From positions 19,882-83,881 of the IMG/VR virus record IMGVR_UViG_3300030109_004085: a stretch of DNA of 64,000 nt; one strand, written 5' to 3'. Source of the stretch: a virus. The stretch's first letter is position 1; every line of letters begins with the position of its first letter. Shown here in pieces: positions 1-7,677 of this stretch. The notes beneath the pieces were generated by a model that was not told where the DNA came from, did no database searches, and saw only the letters and a program-made list of their open reading frames with translations. The position numbers and the translations under genes were made by a program.

Positions 1-494
1 CCGCCCAAAAGCACCCCCAGAAAAGCTTCAAATGAGAAACCAGCCGAGGAAGCGTTGAAGTGGGCGACAATCTTTGTTAGGGTCTTATAGAAAGTTAGAT
101 AACCTAAAGCTTTTGAAATACGTTCCTTGTCAGTATCTCCAAAGAAACCCTGTTCAAGAAGTTGAACCGGGTCGGTCTGATAGAACTTTGCTAGACCCTC
201 AACTTTGTCTTTTAGGTCATCTCCTGCGATATCATCTAGGAACTGTTCAAGCTGCTTTCTCTGAGGGCTCGGGATATCAGCCCCTCCTTCAACTGTCTGA
301 ACAGAGGACCAGGGAATTTCCGAGATTGGAATATCGGGGACACCATCAAAGGTTAAAGTGATTGCCTCTCTTTGTTCTCTGATTAAGGCTTCGGCTTGTT
401 CTCCACCTACTAATAGACTTAGAACTTCTTTAATTATGCTTTCAGTCTCGTCTTTTTTGGAGTAGAAACTCTCCACCAGTGTATCAATATTCAT
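1..494 (-). CDS. Hypothetical protein, N-terminal part (runs off left edge)
   Basis: This gene starts at the ATG at 494 and stays open to base 1, so about 164 residues of its N-terminal part are visible. It begins MNIDTLVESFY and is acidic and mostly helical in composition. The last visible residues (NASSAGFSFEAFLGVLLGG) resemble a segment I associate with nuclease-like or structural proteins of marine phages, but I cannot name the family. The gene follows the ClpP-like gene by 26 bases on the same strand and probably shares its transcript. The frame is continuous with no stop, so it is very likely real; its function is unknown. Confidence 0.75.
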   Translation of the reverse strand, partial: MNIDTLVESFYSKKDETESIIKEVLSLLVGGEQAEALIREQREAITLTFDGVPDIPISEIPWSSVQTVEGGADIPSPQRKQLEQFLDDIAGDDLKDKVEGLAKFYQTDPVQLLEQGFFGDTDKERISKALGYLTFYKTLTKIVAHFNASSAGFSFEAFLGVLLG

Positions 495-520
495 TTTAAA
501 TCCTCGGGAACTAATACTAA

Positions 521-1165
521 TTAGATGATTTCATCAGCAAGACCCATTTCAATTGCCTCTTCAGCAGAGAAATATTCGTCTATATTCTTAGAAAACATGT
601 TATGAATCTCGCCAACAGAAAGATTGGAGTTCTCGGCAATCACCCGAACCATATTGTCTTCCATTAAGCGCATTTCATCGTGGCTTGCCTTCATATCGGC
701 AGTGGATCCCATACCGCCCGATGAACAACGGTGCAACATAATGCGAACATTGCGCGTCACGAAACGCTTACCCTTTGTTCCCGAGACCAATAAAGGCACG
801 CCAGCAGAGAACACCTTGCCTGTTCCTAGCGTTGCGATATCGCGGCGTCTCTTCACAATATTCATTATGTCAACAACACCGAACATATCGTAGACAGCAC
901 CGCCGCCAGTTGAAATAAGAAAGTGAACGTCCTCTGGGACTTCCTCTCCTTCTTCTAATGGGTTTGGAAAGACCTTCCCTCCGTTTAACTGAACAAGCCC
1001 CATATATAATTCTTGAGTTGATTCCTCATTTAATTCTCCAACCAAGCCAAGGGTATTGGGTTCTTCGCCATCCTGGCCAGCTGCCATCGCTGCCATAACC
1101 ATTGCAGCCTGATGCTCACAGATCTCCTCTTCTTCATCTGGGGTTTCGTTATTGAAAATTAACAT
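521..1165 (-). CDS. ClpP-like serine protease (copy 1)
   Basis: This is a 214-residue protein of the ClpP peptidase fold. The catalytic triad can be read as Ser120 (GKVFSAG), His145 (IMLHR) and Asp196 (NIDEYFSAEEA), and the C-terminal SAEEAIEMGLADEII is the usual ClpP ending. The ISTGGGAVYD segment (85-93) matches the ClpP glycine-rich loop. Residues 1-45 form an acidic extension rich in E and A-M repeats that typical ClpP lacks. ClpP normally assembles into a barrel fed by ClpX or ClpA; no ATPase partner is present in this window, so it may use host unfoldases or act alone, for example in head maturation. A second, divergent ClpP-like gene lies at 5628-6191. The family call is firm; the role is inferred. 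Confidence 0.9.
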   Translation of the reverse strand: MLIFNNETPDEEEEICEHQAAMVMAAMAAGQDGEEPNTLGLVGELNEESTQELYMGLVQLNGGKVFPNPLEEGEEVPEDVHFLISTGGGAVYDMFGVVDIMNIVKRRRDIATLGTGKVFSAGVPLLVSGTKGKRFVTRNVRIMLHRCSSGGMGSTADMKASHDEMRLMEDNMVRVIAENSNLSVGEIHNMFSKNIDEYFSAEEAIEMGLADEII

Positions 1166-1172
1166 TGTTTTC

Positions 1173-1571
1173 CTATTCTCCCTTAAGGGAATTGTTTAAG
1201 AACCGCATAGCACTGTCCCAGTCGTGGAACGGTAACATCGATTTAAAGTGTCGGGGGGCTCTCTTCACTAGCGATACTATAACAGAGTCCTTCCAGTTTG
1301 TCAAGAATTGGTCGTCAACTTTCTGGAACTGACGAATCTGCTCCTCTGTAAAGCCTGCGTCGTGCATCGACTTCGACTTTAATTCCTGCAGGAACGATAA
1401 GTCCTCTACCATCTTTACCAGCATCCATACCACAGAAACAACAGCCTCTTGCACTATTCTCCAAGTATGCACAATCTCCAGAAACCGAGACAAAAACATA
1501 CTCGCGAATACGCCGGCGAAGAAAGCCATCGCAGCGATGGCGGTTAAATCATCTGTTGTTAGTTCTAACAT
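1173..1571 (-). CDS. Small membrane protein, unknown
   Basis: This is a 132-residue protein with two hydrophobic segments near the N-terminus (about residues 11-29 and 40-56), followed by a soluble, basic C-terminal half with no cysteine or known motif. It starts at an ATG 7 bases before the ClpP-like gene begins and lies just downstream of the terminator at 1589-1617, so it and ClpP copy 1 may form a unit. I do not recognise the family. The topology suggests an inner-membrane protein with a cytoplasmic tail. Confidence 0.65.
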   Translation of the reverse strand: MLELTTDDLTAIAAMAFFAGVFASMFLSRFLEIVHTWRIVQEAVVSVVWMLVKMVEDLSFLQELKSKSMHDAGFTEEQIRQFQKVDDQFLTNWKDSVIVSLVKRAPRHFKSMLPFHDWDSAMRFLNNSLKGE

Positions 1572-1588
1572 AATTCATCCAAAATAAA

Positions 1589-1617
1589 AAAAGCTGTGAG
1601 GGTCACTCACAGCTTTT
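1589..1617 (-). terminator. Rho-independent terminator
   Basis: A perfect 12-bp stem (1589-1600 with 1606-1617) encloses a 5-base loop. Read on the minus strand it is followed by a run of T residues (TTTTTTTATTTT). It lies 31 bases after the stop of the acidic protein gene (1648-2358) and would end that transcript. Confidence 0.85.
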
Positions 1618-1647
1618 AGTATACGTTAGGAATTTTGGTTTGTCAAC

Positions 1648-2358
1648 CTATTTCTTAGTGCTAAGAGCCTCCATAAGAATTCTCTTTGCAACTCTCTTCG
1701 TGATGGTCTCCATTAGATCATCACCCATCTCGTCTGCATCAGCTGGCTCGTCTGCCATGGCGTCCATAGCATCTGGGGGCTCGTCTGCATCTGCAACCTC
1801 GTCAGCGTCAATTTCGACTTCCTCACCCATTGCGTCTTCAAGGGCGCGCTCAAGGGCTGAAAGGAAATCATCAACTGAAACCATCTTGCCTGCATCTGCG
1901 GCTGGCTCCTCAGCTGGTGCCTCTATCTCTGCATCTACTTCTAGTTCCTCGTCACCGGCAGCATCTTCCATTTCGGCTGCGTCGACTTCCAACTCTGCAT
2001 GCTCCTCTTCCTCAAGACGATCGGCTGGTCCGCGGCCTCTGCCGTGACCTCTTCGTGCGTCCTGTAGACCTCCACCAGCAGCGTCGGTGCGGACTTCATC
2101 CATCTCGTCTTCATCTCGTGCGTGACGCATCTCGTCAAGATCGTCTTCATCACGGCGCATGCCACGCATGCCCTCTTCCATCTCTTCCTCATCCTCACCG
2201 CGCATGCGCATTCCTCGACCTTCTTCTAGGTCCTCATCAGCGTGCTTCTCTTCGGTAAGACCCTCTACAAAGCCTGGGGTCAAAGGCTCTAGCCTAGCTA
2301 GCTTCATGAACTGGCGAATCTGTGACTCGCTTAAAATTGTTTTATTCTTTTTGGACAT
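1648..2358 (-). CDS. Highly acidic low-complexity phage protein
   Basis: This 236-residue protein is dominated by Asp, Glu, Ala, Met and Arg, with runs such as EEEMEEGMRGMRR and DADEVADADE. Only the two ends look ordered: an N-terminal TILSESQIRQFMKLARLEPL segment and a C-terminal VAKRILMEAL helix. The N-terminal segment resembles short leader helices I associate with structural proteins of marine myoviruses. A CTATTTA motif 41 bases upstream and a strong terminator downstream mark it as a single-gene late unit, consistent with an internal or scaffold-like virion protein. The antisense serine-rich frames over this gene are shadows of its composition. Function is inferred only. Confidence 0.75.
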   Translation of the reverse strand: MSKKNKTILSESQIRQFMKLARLEPLTPGFVEGLTEEKHADEDLEEGRGMRMRGEDEEEMEEGMRGMRRDEDDLDEMRHARDEDEMDEVRTDAAGGGLQDARRGHGRGRGPADRLEEEEHAELEVDAAEMEDAAGDEELEVDAEIEAPAEEPAADAGKMVSVDDFLSALERALEDAMGEEVEIDADEVADADEPPDAMDAMADEPADADEMGDDLMETITKRVAKRILMEALSTKK

Positions 2359-2397
2359 CCTGCAAAACTCCTAACATTATTCGCGAATATGCTATTT

Positions 2398-2640
2398 TTA
2401 AATAGTATTTTGATCTGATAATGTCTTTTTTAATTTAACAAGTGATTCATCGACTAATTGTTTTGCCCTTACAATGCTCACGCCGTGTCGCTCTCCTATC
2501 TGTTTAAGGGTCATAGCGCCGTGTTTATAGACGGCGATATCAGTACAATTTAAATCCTCTTCGTAATCTAAGTGCAACCTGCATTCACTTTGCGAGCAGG
2601 GTACGTGATGTATATAGCATTTGCTGGCACATTCTTTCAT
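2398..2640 (-). CDS. Cys-rich mini-protein with sigma-70 region 4-like HTH
   Basis: This is an 80-residue protein. Residues 1-20 carry Cys and His residues (KECASKCYIHHVPC, then CRLHL), a possible metal-binding knuckle. Residues 43-70 (MTLKQIGERHGVSIVRAKQLVDE) match the pattern of the sigma-70 region 4 helix-turn-helix, which recognises -35 elements. There is no region 2, so it cannot be a full sigma factor; it could be a transcriptional co-factor or small DNA-binding regulator. Its ATG overlaps the stop of the upstream gene (2637-2972) as ATGA, indicating translational coupling. The HTH resemblance is clear; the role in late transcription is only a suggestion. Confidence 0.7.
   Translation of the reverse strand: MKECASKCYIHHVPCSQSECRLHLDYEEDLNCTDIAVYKHGAMTLKQIGERHGVSIVRAKQLVDESLVKLKKTLSDQNTI
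2399..2405 (-). promoter_or_regulatory. Putative late promoter motif
   Basis: ACTATTTAA on the minus strand, 41 bases upstream of the acidic protein ATG at 2358. It overlaps the stop codon of the preceding sigma-like gene. It is one copy of a motif found before at least ten gene units in this window. Confidence 0.5.
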
Positions 2641-2972
2641 AACTCTGGTAAATCCTCTTCTAATATATCGAATATGTTTTCGATGTCTTCTTCAGTTAGC
2701 GCAAGGTCTTGTAACATTTTCTCGCCATCCTCACGCAGTTTGCGAGATTTAGTAACACGCTTTTTAGATTGAACTTTCTTGTTAATTTTGTAGTCGTCAA
2801 GAAACTTCATAAAAAGTTTGTCTTGTGATAGATAAGATTCAACGCAGTATCGAAAGAACTCGCTCTGTGTTTTAATCTCATCGTAGAACAATCTAATCTT
2901 TAAGTTCTCGTGGAGTTTTGAATCCAACGAGAAAGATAATATAGAGTGTCCTTCTGGGTACGATCTTTTCAT
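2637..2972 (-). CDS. Small basic/acidic protein, possible ribbon-helix-helix regulator
   Basis: This is a 111-residue protein with a beta-like start (ILSFSLDSKLHENLK) followed by a helical segment (KTQSEFFRYCVESYLS), an order compatible with a ribbon-helix-helix DNA-binding fold. It continues with a lysine/arginine-rich linker (about 66-83) and an acidic C-terminus (EEDIENIFDILEEDLPEL). It is coupled to the sigma-like gene by a 4-base overlap, and its start overlaps the stop of the IMPDH/GMPR gene. No family can be assigned firmly; a regulatory role is plausible from the neighbour and the charge layout. Confidence 0.6.
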   Translation of the reverse strand: MKRSYPEGHSILSFSLDSKLHENLKIRLFYDEIKTQSEFFRYCVESYLSQDKLFMKFLDDYKINKKVQSKKRVTKSRKLREDGEKMLQDLALTEEDIENIFDILEEDLPEL

Positions 2973-3988
2973 CTCAAGATATGTGTCCCACTCTCAGTCT
3001 GTCCGCTAGAAGTCTGGCGGATAAACCGAGCTTTTGCTTGTAGCTCTGTAATGGTTCGTGCTCCGGAATATGAAAGTCCCGAACGAATGCCGCGGTCTAG
3101 TTCCATTAGTATATCTGCCACTGGACCCTTACAAGGCACTGTCGTTGCAATACCCTCTAATGACGCTGTTCTTCCACGCCACTCGACCTGAGCATCCTTT
3201 GAAGCCATTCCACGGTAAGCCTTAAACTTACCTTCTCTGGTATTGATTATATCCCCAGGAGTCTCATTAGTACCTGACAAGAGAGAACCAAGCATAACGA
3301 AGTCAGCCCCAGCTGCCAAAGCTTTGACAATATCCCCCGAGTTTCGGATTCCCCCGTCAGCAATGATGGGAACGTTCCTGTCTGATCTCGCGCAATCAAT
3401 AATTGTGTGAAGGCCCGGGACACCGTGGCCAGTCTGAACCCTAGTTGAACAAATAGAACCGCCGCCAATATTGCAACGCACACTATCGGCTCCCCAATCG
3501 ACCAAGTCATTATAACCCTCCAAGGTGGCAACATTGCCAGCCATGATATGAACAGAGTCTTTAAGGATCCCACGCAACTCTTGAAGCGCATGCTTCATTA
3601 GTATGTGGTGTCCGTGAGCTACATCAACACAAAGTATATTTGCGCCGTGCCCCACAAGAGCCACTGCTCTTTCTAAATAGTCACCAGACGTTCCTATTGC
3701 TGCGGCGACCGAACTGTCGGGATTCACAAGGTTTGCTATTGAGTGCTCTACTATGTTGACTTGCTCTTCAATAGTGTTGTATCTGTGAACAATAGCCAGC
3801 CCACCTTCGTCAGCCATTGCCACAACCATATCCTTTTCAGACACAGTGTCCATTGGACTGGCAATAATTGGCAATCTAAATTGATTGTCTGATAAGTTTG
3901 AAGTAAGTTTAACTTCGTTCCTGCTTTTAATGTCCGAATACTGCGGGACCAGTAGGACATCATTATAAGTTACTGCTTCTTGTATCAT
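2969..3988 (-). CDS. IMP dehydrogenase / GMP reductase family enzyme
   Basis: This 339-residue TIM-barrel enzyme of the IMPDH/GMPR family keeps the catalytic-cysteine loop ([11 protein letters not shown], Cys180), the phosphate-binding [11 protein letters not shown] segment (about 210-220) and the YRGMASKDA strand (about 258-266). It lacks the CBS-domain insert of ordinary IMPDH. The flap between GMAS and KGP is short and reads TASLEG, closer in length and sequence to GMP reductase (AAEGKT) than to IMPDH, whereas the C-terminal ESGTHIL is IMPDH-like. The two enzymes run opposite reactions: IMPDH oxidises IMP to XMP, and GMPR reduces GMP to IMP. The gene lies in one operon with PurA, dUTPase and ThyX, so it serves nucleotide supply. 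Family call firm; reaction direction open. Confidence 0.88.
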   Translation of the reverse strand: MIQEAVTYNDVLLVPQYSDIKSRNEVKLTSNLSDNQFRLPIIASPMDTVSEKDMVVAMADEGGLAIVHRYNTIEEQVNIVEHSIANLVNPDSSVAAAIGTSGDYLERAVALVGHGANILCVDVAHGHHILMKHALQELRGILKDSVHIMAGNVATLEGYNDLVDWGADSVRCNIGGGSICSTRVQTGHGVPGLHTIIDCARSDRNVPIIADGGIRNSGDIVKALAAGADFVMLGSLLSGTNETPGDIINTREGKFKAYRGMASKDAQVEWRGRTASLEGIATTVPCKGPVADILMELDRGIRSGLSYSGARTITELQAKARFIRQTSSGQTESGTHILR

Positions 3989-4233
3989 TTTATCTTCTCC
4001 AATGCTTCCGTTATTTTACCCCAACAATCTGGGCAAGTCAAGCGAACTCTATCTTCTACTACTGATACTTGCCAAGTCTTAACTGTTTCGTGGTTCCTCA
4101 CAAACGGAATTCCACAAACACAACATTCTTTGGGATGGTCAAGGAAAGCAGCGGTCTGCTTTTCAAGCTTCTTCTGAGCTTCCTTGCGTTCCTTCTTTCT
4201 TTTGTTTGTGTTTACTTTTCTTACCTTTTTCAT
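3985..4233 (-). CDS. Small zinc-ribbon-like protein
   Basis: This is an 82-residue protein. A strongly basic N-terminus (residues 1-26, mostly Lys/Arg/Asn) precedes two cysteine pairs, CCVCG (about 37-41) and CPDC (about 67-70), which look like a four-Cys zinc site. The 4-base overlap with the IMPDH/GMPR gene supports this frame. The first 71 bases overlap the 3' end of the next upstream gene in another frame, and both protein ends there are lysine-rich; no later ATG is available, so the long overlap seems real. Nucleic-acid binding is likely from the composition but unproven. Confidence 0.65.
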   Translation of the reverse strand: MKKVRKVNTNKRKKERKEAQKKLEKQTAAFLDHPKECCVCGIPFVRNHETVKTWQVSVVEDRVRLTCPDCWGKITEALEKIK

Positions 4234-4720
4234 TGATCTTTAAAAACTCTCTGTATTCTTTATTAAGGTTATCATAATATTTCGTTTTGCGCAAGGACTT
4301 ATGTGCATTATTTAACGCTTTTTTGTGCGCGATATTTATCATAAAGTAAGGCGCTTCTGCTCTTGGGTTATACCCCTGCACTTCCACCTCGTCGTTTGGG
4401 TTGAAACAAATACATTTATAATCTTTTAGTCCCAACCTTTTTAAAATTGCATTAACAAAAACCTGAAACGGTTTGGTGTTTTCAGCTGATAACTCGTGTG
4501 GAAGTGCTATCAAAGCACTATCATAATCTGATGCTGCGAAATCTTCAAGAAGATCTTTAATTCCTTTGTCTTCCTCGTGCATCATAACAACCATTAGTTT
4601 ATCTTTAGCCAACTCTGGCGCAGCAAAGGGACAGGTGGCCACATCATTGAACTCTGGTCTCTTCTTATTCAGAACATTGTTAATGTAATCAGCTATTTTT
4701 TGTTTGTACGAACTTGACAT
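4163..4720 (-). CDS. Conserved hypothetical protein (CPFA motif, DUF1415-like)
   Basis: This is a 185-residue protein. The segment TCPFAAPELAKDKLMVVMM (about 29-47) recalls the CPFA start of the DUF1415 family, and a later FNPNDE motif (about 107-112) fits a small alpha/beta protein. The last 30 residues are a lysine-rich tail that overlaps the zinc-ribbon gene start by 71 bases. It sits between the DUF3310-like gene and the zinc-ribbon gene within the nucleotide-metabolism operon. The family resemblance is short and tentative; function is unknown. Confidence 0.6.
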   Translation of the reverse strand: MSSSYKQKIADYINNVLNKKRPEFNDVATCPFAAPELAKDKLMVVMMHEEDKGIKDLLEDFAASDYDSALIALPHELSAENTKPFQVFVNAILKRLGLKDYKCICFNPNDEVEVQGYNPRAEAPYFMINIAHKKALNNAHKSLRKTKYYDNLNKEYREFLKINEKGKKSKHKQKKEGTQGSSEEA

Positions 4721-4910
4721 GACGCTTTAGGTACCACTCCGCTTTCTTTAAATCTTCAATATTATCTTGTGATTTCTTGCCGGCTCTTGAAATGTATTTG
4801 ACGACATTACCAAGATGAAAGTTTAAATCCCACGCTTCAATAACTTTAATTGCTTCGTAAGTGTTGTCCTCGCCGCCATAATGTCCTGGGTGATTTACTT
4901 TTTCAGCCAT
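4689..4910 (-). CDS. DUF3310-like small protein
   Basis: This is a 73-residue protein beginning MAEKVNHPGHYGGED. The NHPxHY start, the YEAIKVIEAW segment and the VVKYISRAGKK..NIEDLKKAEWYLKRH core are characteristic of the DUF3310 (SaV-like) family of phage proteins, often found near nucleotide-metabolism and replication genes. I chose the ATG at 4910 although the frame is open 120 bases further upstream, because the family begins at this Met and the longer reading would lie inside thyX. The start overlaps the thyX stop by 8 bases and the end overlaps the next gene by 32 bases. Its molecular role is unknown. Confidence 0.8.
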   Translation of the reverse strand: MAEKVNHPGHYGGEDNTYEAIKVIEAWDLNFHLGNVVKYISRAGKKSQDNIEDLKKAEWYLKRHVKFVQTKNS

Positions 4911-5628
4911 TATCCCTAATCCTTCTGTAGGCTCCAACTGTCTCAGGGAATAGATCCGTAGCGATCTCCAAGCAAGCCTCAGCAACCTTTTGAATCTCCC
5001 ATTGCGCGCCTTCGTGTGTGCGAAGGTCAACGAACTTCAAGAGGTTAGATAGATTAACTGTGCCATAGTATTCGGTGTAGAGGTTCTGCGGTAGAATTCC
5101 TCTTGCCTGCTCTCGGCAAACGCCGGCTTCAATCATCTTGTTATAAAGAGCGAGACAATCCTTATGATGAACCTGCAGCGCATTGCTAACAGATGTTTTA
5201 TAAAGCTTGTTCTCGCCCGGAATGTAACAACCGATATCAGGATCGATCAACTCTTCGGCGTTTGATGCTTGTCGGTTTGACTTATGCTGTGTTCTGAAAG
5301 CCTTTGGCTCATAGAATCGGAGATCCACATCAGTATACCGCCGGGATATCTCATTATAAGACCAAGTTCGATGACGGTGATGCTGACTACGAATATATAA
5401 AGGTACACAAAGGCGGTAAGTGACAAGGTTATGCTCCAAAGTTGAGGTATGTCTATGTTTGATTAGATAGTTGATCAGCTTCTTATCTTTGTTATCCAGT
5501 TCTTCTTTCTGGACTCCAAATGAAACTCTAGCCGAGTTGACGACGGTAAGGTCAGACCCCATATGTGAAACATAATCAACCTTTCCAATACCGTCGCCGT
5601 ATAAATCAATAGACTTACTGTAACTCAT
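4903..5628 (-). CDS. thyX: Flavin-dependent thymidylate synthase ThyX
   Basis: This is a 241-residue FAD- and folate-dependent thymidylate synthase that methylates dUMP to dTMP. The diagnostic ThyX signature RHRxxSxNExSxRY is present at residues 85-98 (RHRTWSYNEISRRY). The C-terminal ..CREQARGILPQ segment carries the substrate-binding Arg/Gln region usual in the family. Length is normal. It works with the dUTPase two genes upstream, which supplies dUMP, and with the ribonucleotide reductase at 13931-16345. Its ATG directly abuts the ClpP copy 2 stop (shared base 5628), so the operon is translationally tight. High confidence. Confidence 0.97.
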   Translation of the reverse strand: MSYSKSIDLYGDGIGKVDYVSHMGSDLTVVNSARVSFGVQKEELDNKDKKLINYLIKHRHTSTLEHNLVTYRLCVPLYIRSQHHRHRTWSYNEISRRYTDVDLRFYEPKAFRTQHKSNRQASNAEELIDPDIGCYIPGENKLYKTSVSNALQVHHKDCLALYNKMIEAGVCREQARGILPQNLYTEYYGTVNLSNLLKFVDLRTHEGAQWEIQKVAEACLEIATDLFPETVGAYRRIRDNG

Positions 5629-6191
5629 TAAATGATCTCGTCAATCACACCCAACTTAAGAGCTTCTTCCGCGGACATGTACCAATCAATCTTGTTCTTA
5701 AGAATGTCGTTTAACTTCTTCTTAGAGATGTTGGTCTTTTCCAGGGTAATATCCTCTATCATCTTCTGAAGGCGCTTAGTTTCCTTTAACTTCTCCTCCA
5801 TGTCCTGAACCTTACCGATAAAACCGCTAGAGACCTGATGGTAGAGTGGAGTGGCGAGATTGTATGCAAACCTCTTGTGGCCACAGATTAGAATCATGAA
5901 ACCACAAGACATAGCTGCACCAGTTACAATAGTGTGGATTGGAGTTTCAGATCTCTCCATAACCCCGAGCAATCCAAAGCACTGATACACAGCGCCCCCA
6001 TACGAATCAATGTGTAGCTTAATTGGTGCCGCCACGTATTCTAGATCGTGAACGGCATACAACTTCTTCAAGTGAGTATCACTGGCATTAATACCGATGA
6101 TGCTCTGCGTGAGCTTATGCATTGATTCCTGATTAACTTGTTCAGGAAGATACAGATACCGATCCTTTGGCAATGGTAGTGAAGGAGGCAT
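5628..6191 (-). CDS. ClpP-like serine protease (copy 2)
   Basis: This is a 187-residue ClpP-fold protease. The triad reads Ser95 (GAAMSCG), His118 (PLYHQ) and Asp169 (KIDWYMSAEEA), and the IDSYGGAVYQ loop (61-70) is the ClpP glycine-rich strand. Its C-terminus, SAEEALKLGVIDEII, aligns with that of copy 1, but the rest is diverged, so the two are old paralogues or separate acquisitions. Unlike copy 1 it has no acidic N-terminal extension. It lies between dUTPase and thyX with one-base contacts, implying early or middle expression. The substrate is unknown; partnership with host ClpX/ClpA or proteolysis of a host regulator are possible. Confidence 0.9.
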   Translation of the reverse strand: MPPSLPLPKDRYLYLPEQVNQESMHKLTQSIIGINASDTHLKKLYAVHDLEYVAAPIKLHIDSYGGAVYQCFGLLGVMERSETPIHTIVTGAAMSCGFMILICGHKRFAYNLATPLYHQVSSGFIGKVQDMEEKLKETKRLQKMIEDITLEKTNISKKKLNDILKNKIDWYMSAEEALKLGVIDEII

Positions 6192-6655
6192 TACTTACCC
6201 GTGCTCCCTAGCGCACCCTCACCGCGGTTAGAAATGGTAATGGGATGCCAATCATAAATATCTGGATCGTCAGAAGCAACAAACCGAGCGTGGACCACTG
6301 GCACAACGACAGCCTGGGCAATCTTGTCTCCGGGTTCTACAATCTGGAAGTGACTTCCAATATTGTGAAGGTTTACGAAGACCTCACCATCGTAGCCGGA
6401 ATCCACCACGCAAGCTCCAACTAGAAGCTGACGCTTCGCTGCCATACTGGATCGGTTCTTAATCTCCATCATATAGCCGTGCGGGATCGCAAAACGTAGC
6501 CCGGTAGGCAGTAACTTGCTTTCTCCCGGCTCGATGCGTAGGGCACGGACTGCTTTGTCCTCGGGGTTAAATCGCAAGTCTAAACCTGCATCTGACGGGT
6601 TAGACCTCGTCGGGGGTTCCACATTATCGTGAACCATATGGTACTGCAAAATCAT
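6191..6655 (-). CDS. dut: Deoxyuridine triphosphatase (dUTPase)
   Basis: This is a 154-residue trimeric-type dUTPase that hydrolyses dUTP to dUMP and pyrophosphate. All five family motifs are visible: DAGLDL (22-27), NRSSM (67-71), VVDSGYDGEV (83-92, with the catalytic Asp), GDKIAQAVV (109-117) and the C-terminal arm RGEGALGSTG (144-153). The arm has Ala where most family members have Phe or Gly-Phe. The enzyme keeps uracil out of phage DNA and feeds ThyX. It starts 3 bases after the purA stop and its stop shares a base with the ClpP copy 2 start. High confidence. Confidence 0.96.
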   Translation of the reverse strand: MILQYHMVHDNVEPPTRSNPSDAGLDLRFNPEDKAVRALRIEPGESKLLPTGLRFAIPHGYMMEIKNRSSMAAKRQLLVGACVVDSGYDGEVFVNLHNIGSHFQIVEPGDKIAQAVVVPVVHARFVASDDPDIYDWHPITISNRGEGALGSTGK

Positions 6656-6657
6656 TT

Positions 6658-7674
6658 CTAAATCCTTTCTGGTGATTCTGAAAAGACAACTCTAACAGTT
6701 GCCTTGGTGTTGAGGTAACGCTTGATATATTGTTTCCAAGATGTCTCCGTTCCCAACTTAAGCATAATAGCATCATTATCGGAAGAACGCAAGTTCCAAG
6801 TGCGCGCGGAACGCAGAATATCTACTTTATTAATGATTACATCTGTGACACCATTAATATCAACTGCTTTCTTTAGATTCCGAATATTAAGCCAATTGCA
6901 CTGTCTCGGGCGTCCGGTGGTTGCACCGAACTCTTGACCGAGTTGTTGAAGAAGATTAAATACTCTTCCTTCTCCATGGAACTCCTTGGCACCAACATAA
7001 GTGTCGTATGCCTTAGCCACTCCGTATACACGGCGAACAGCCTGCGGCGGGATGCCGTTTAGGAGCGCCCCAGCGGACGTACAGTGGCTTGAAGTAACAT
7101 AAGGGTAGTCTCCCCAGTCAATGTCCAACCCAAAGCCTTGAGCGCCCTCACAGAGGATGATACTGGAACAATCAAATTCCTCATCGGAATCGTACAGTTC
7201 TGTATACAAATCAATTAAGTATGGAGTACCGGCGAGTGCCTCGGAAGCAAGTGTCCCTCTACGATCATACTTATCCCGATAAGCGGGCCCGTTCCCTTGT
7301 TTGGTGGTGCCGAGCGTTGTGTCTTTACCGTCCTCTTCTAAATGAGCATCAGTAATGATGTGAGCGTTGTTTGCAATATAAATCAAACCTTCGGTTTTAA
7401 TTCCGCCATCGTGAAGCATCTGCAGTTCTCTCTGGAACTGATCGATATTCACAACACATCCATTACCGATAATGGACTTTACTCCAAAGAACACCCCGGC
7501 AGGGATATGGTGCGTTACAAACTTAACGCCTTCGTGATAAATGGTATGACCAGCATTGCAGCCGCCGTTAAAGCGAATACAATGAGTGTAGTCCCCATTC
7601 TTCAAAAGGTGATGTGTTACTTTTCCTTTGCCCTCATCACCATAAGACAAACCTACTACGATATCAGCTAACAT
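6658..7674 (-). CDS. purA: Adenylosuccinate synthetase (short, archaeal/phage type)
   Basis: This 338-residue enzyme joins IMP and aspartate using GTP to give adenylosuccinate. Conserved elements include the P-loop GDEGKGK (12-18, with catalytic Asp13), NAGHT (40-44, His43), TTKQGNGPAYRDK (about 123-135), the EGAQG strand and FGATTGRPRQCNWL (about 249-262). It is about 90 residues shorter than E. coli PurA, like archaeal PurA and the PurZ enzymes of 2-aminoadenine phages. As I recall, PurZ has Ser in place of the catalytic Asp; Asp13 here favours ordinary PurA chemistry. It starts 3 bases after the DNA polymerase stop and heads the nucleotide operon. Family firm; substrate specificity inferred. 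Confidence 0.92.
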   Translation of the reverse strand: MLADIVVGLSYGDEGKGKVTHHLLKNGDYTHCIRFNGGCNAGHTIYHEGVKFVTHHIPAGVFFGVKSIIGNGCVVNIDQFQRELQMLHDGGIKTEGLIYIANNAHIITDAHLEEDGKDTTLGTTKQGNGPAYRDKYDRRGTLASEALAGTPYLIDLYTELYDSDEEFDCSSIILCEGAQGFGLDIDWGDYPYVTSSHCTSAGALLNGIPPQAVRRVYGVAKAYDTYVGAKEFHGEGRVFNLLQQLGQEFGATTGRPRQCNWLNIRNLKKAVDINGVTDVIINKVDILRSARTWNLRSSDNDAIMLKLGTETSWKQYIKRYLNTKATVRVVFSESPERI

Positions 7675-7677
7675 TTT

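Noticed and set aside
1640-2258. Long plus-strand serine- and leucine-rich frames
   Set aside because: They are the antisense of the acidic, GAX-rich gene at 1648-2358; composition alone keeps those frames open.
4911-5030. Longer N-terminus for the DUF3310-like protein
   Set aside because: The added 40 residues would be read inside thyX and the family starts at the internal Met with NHPxHY.
6658-7674. PurZ and a 2-aminoadenine genome
   Set aside because: The short length fits, but the catalytic Asp13 is kept, the family A polymerase is not clearly of the Z type, and no DatZ-like triphosphohydrolase is seen. Kept only as a question to test.
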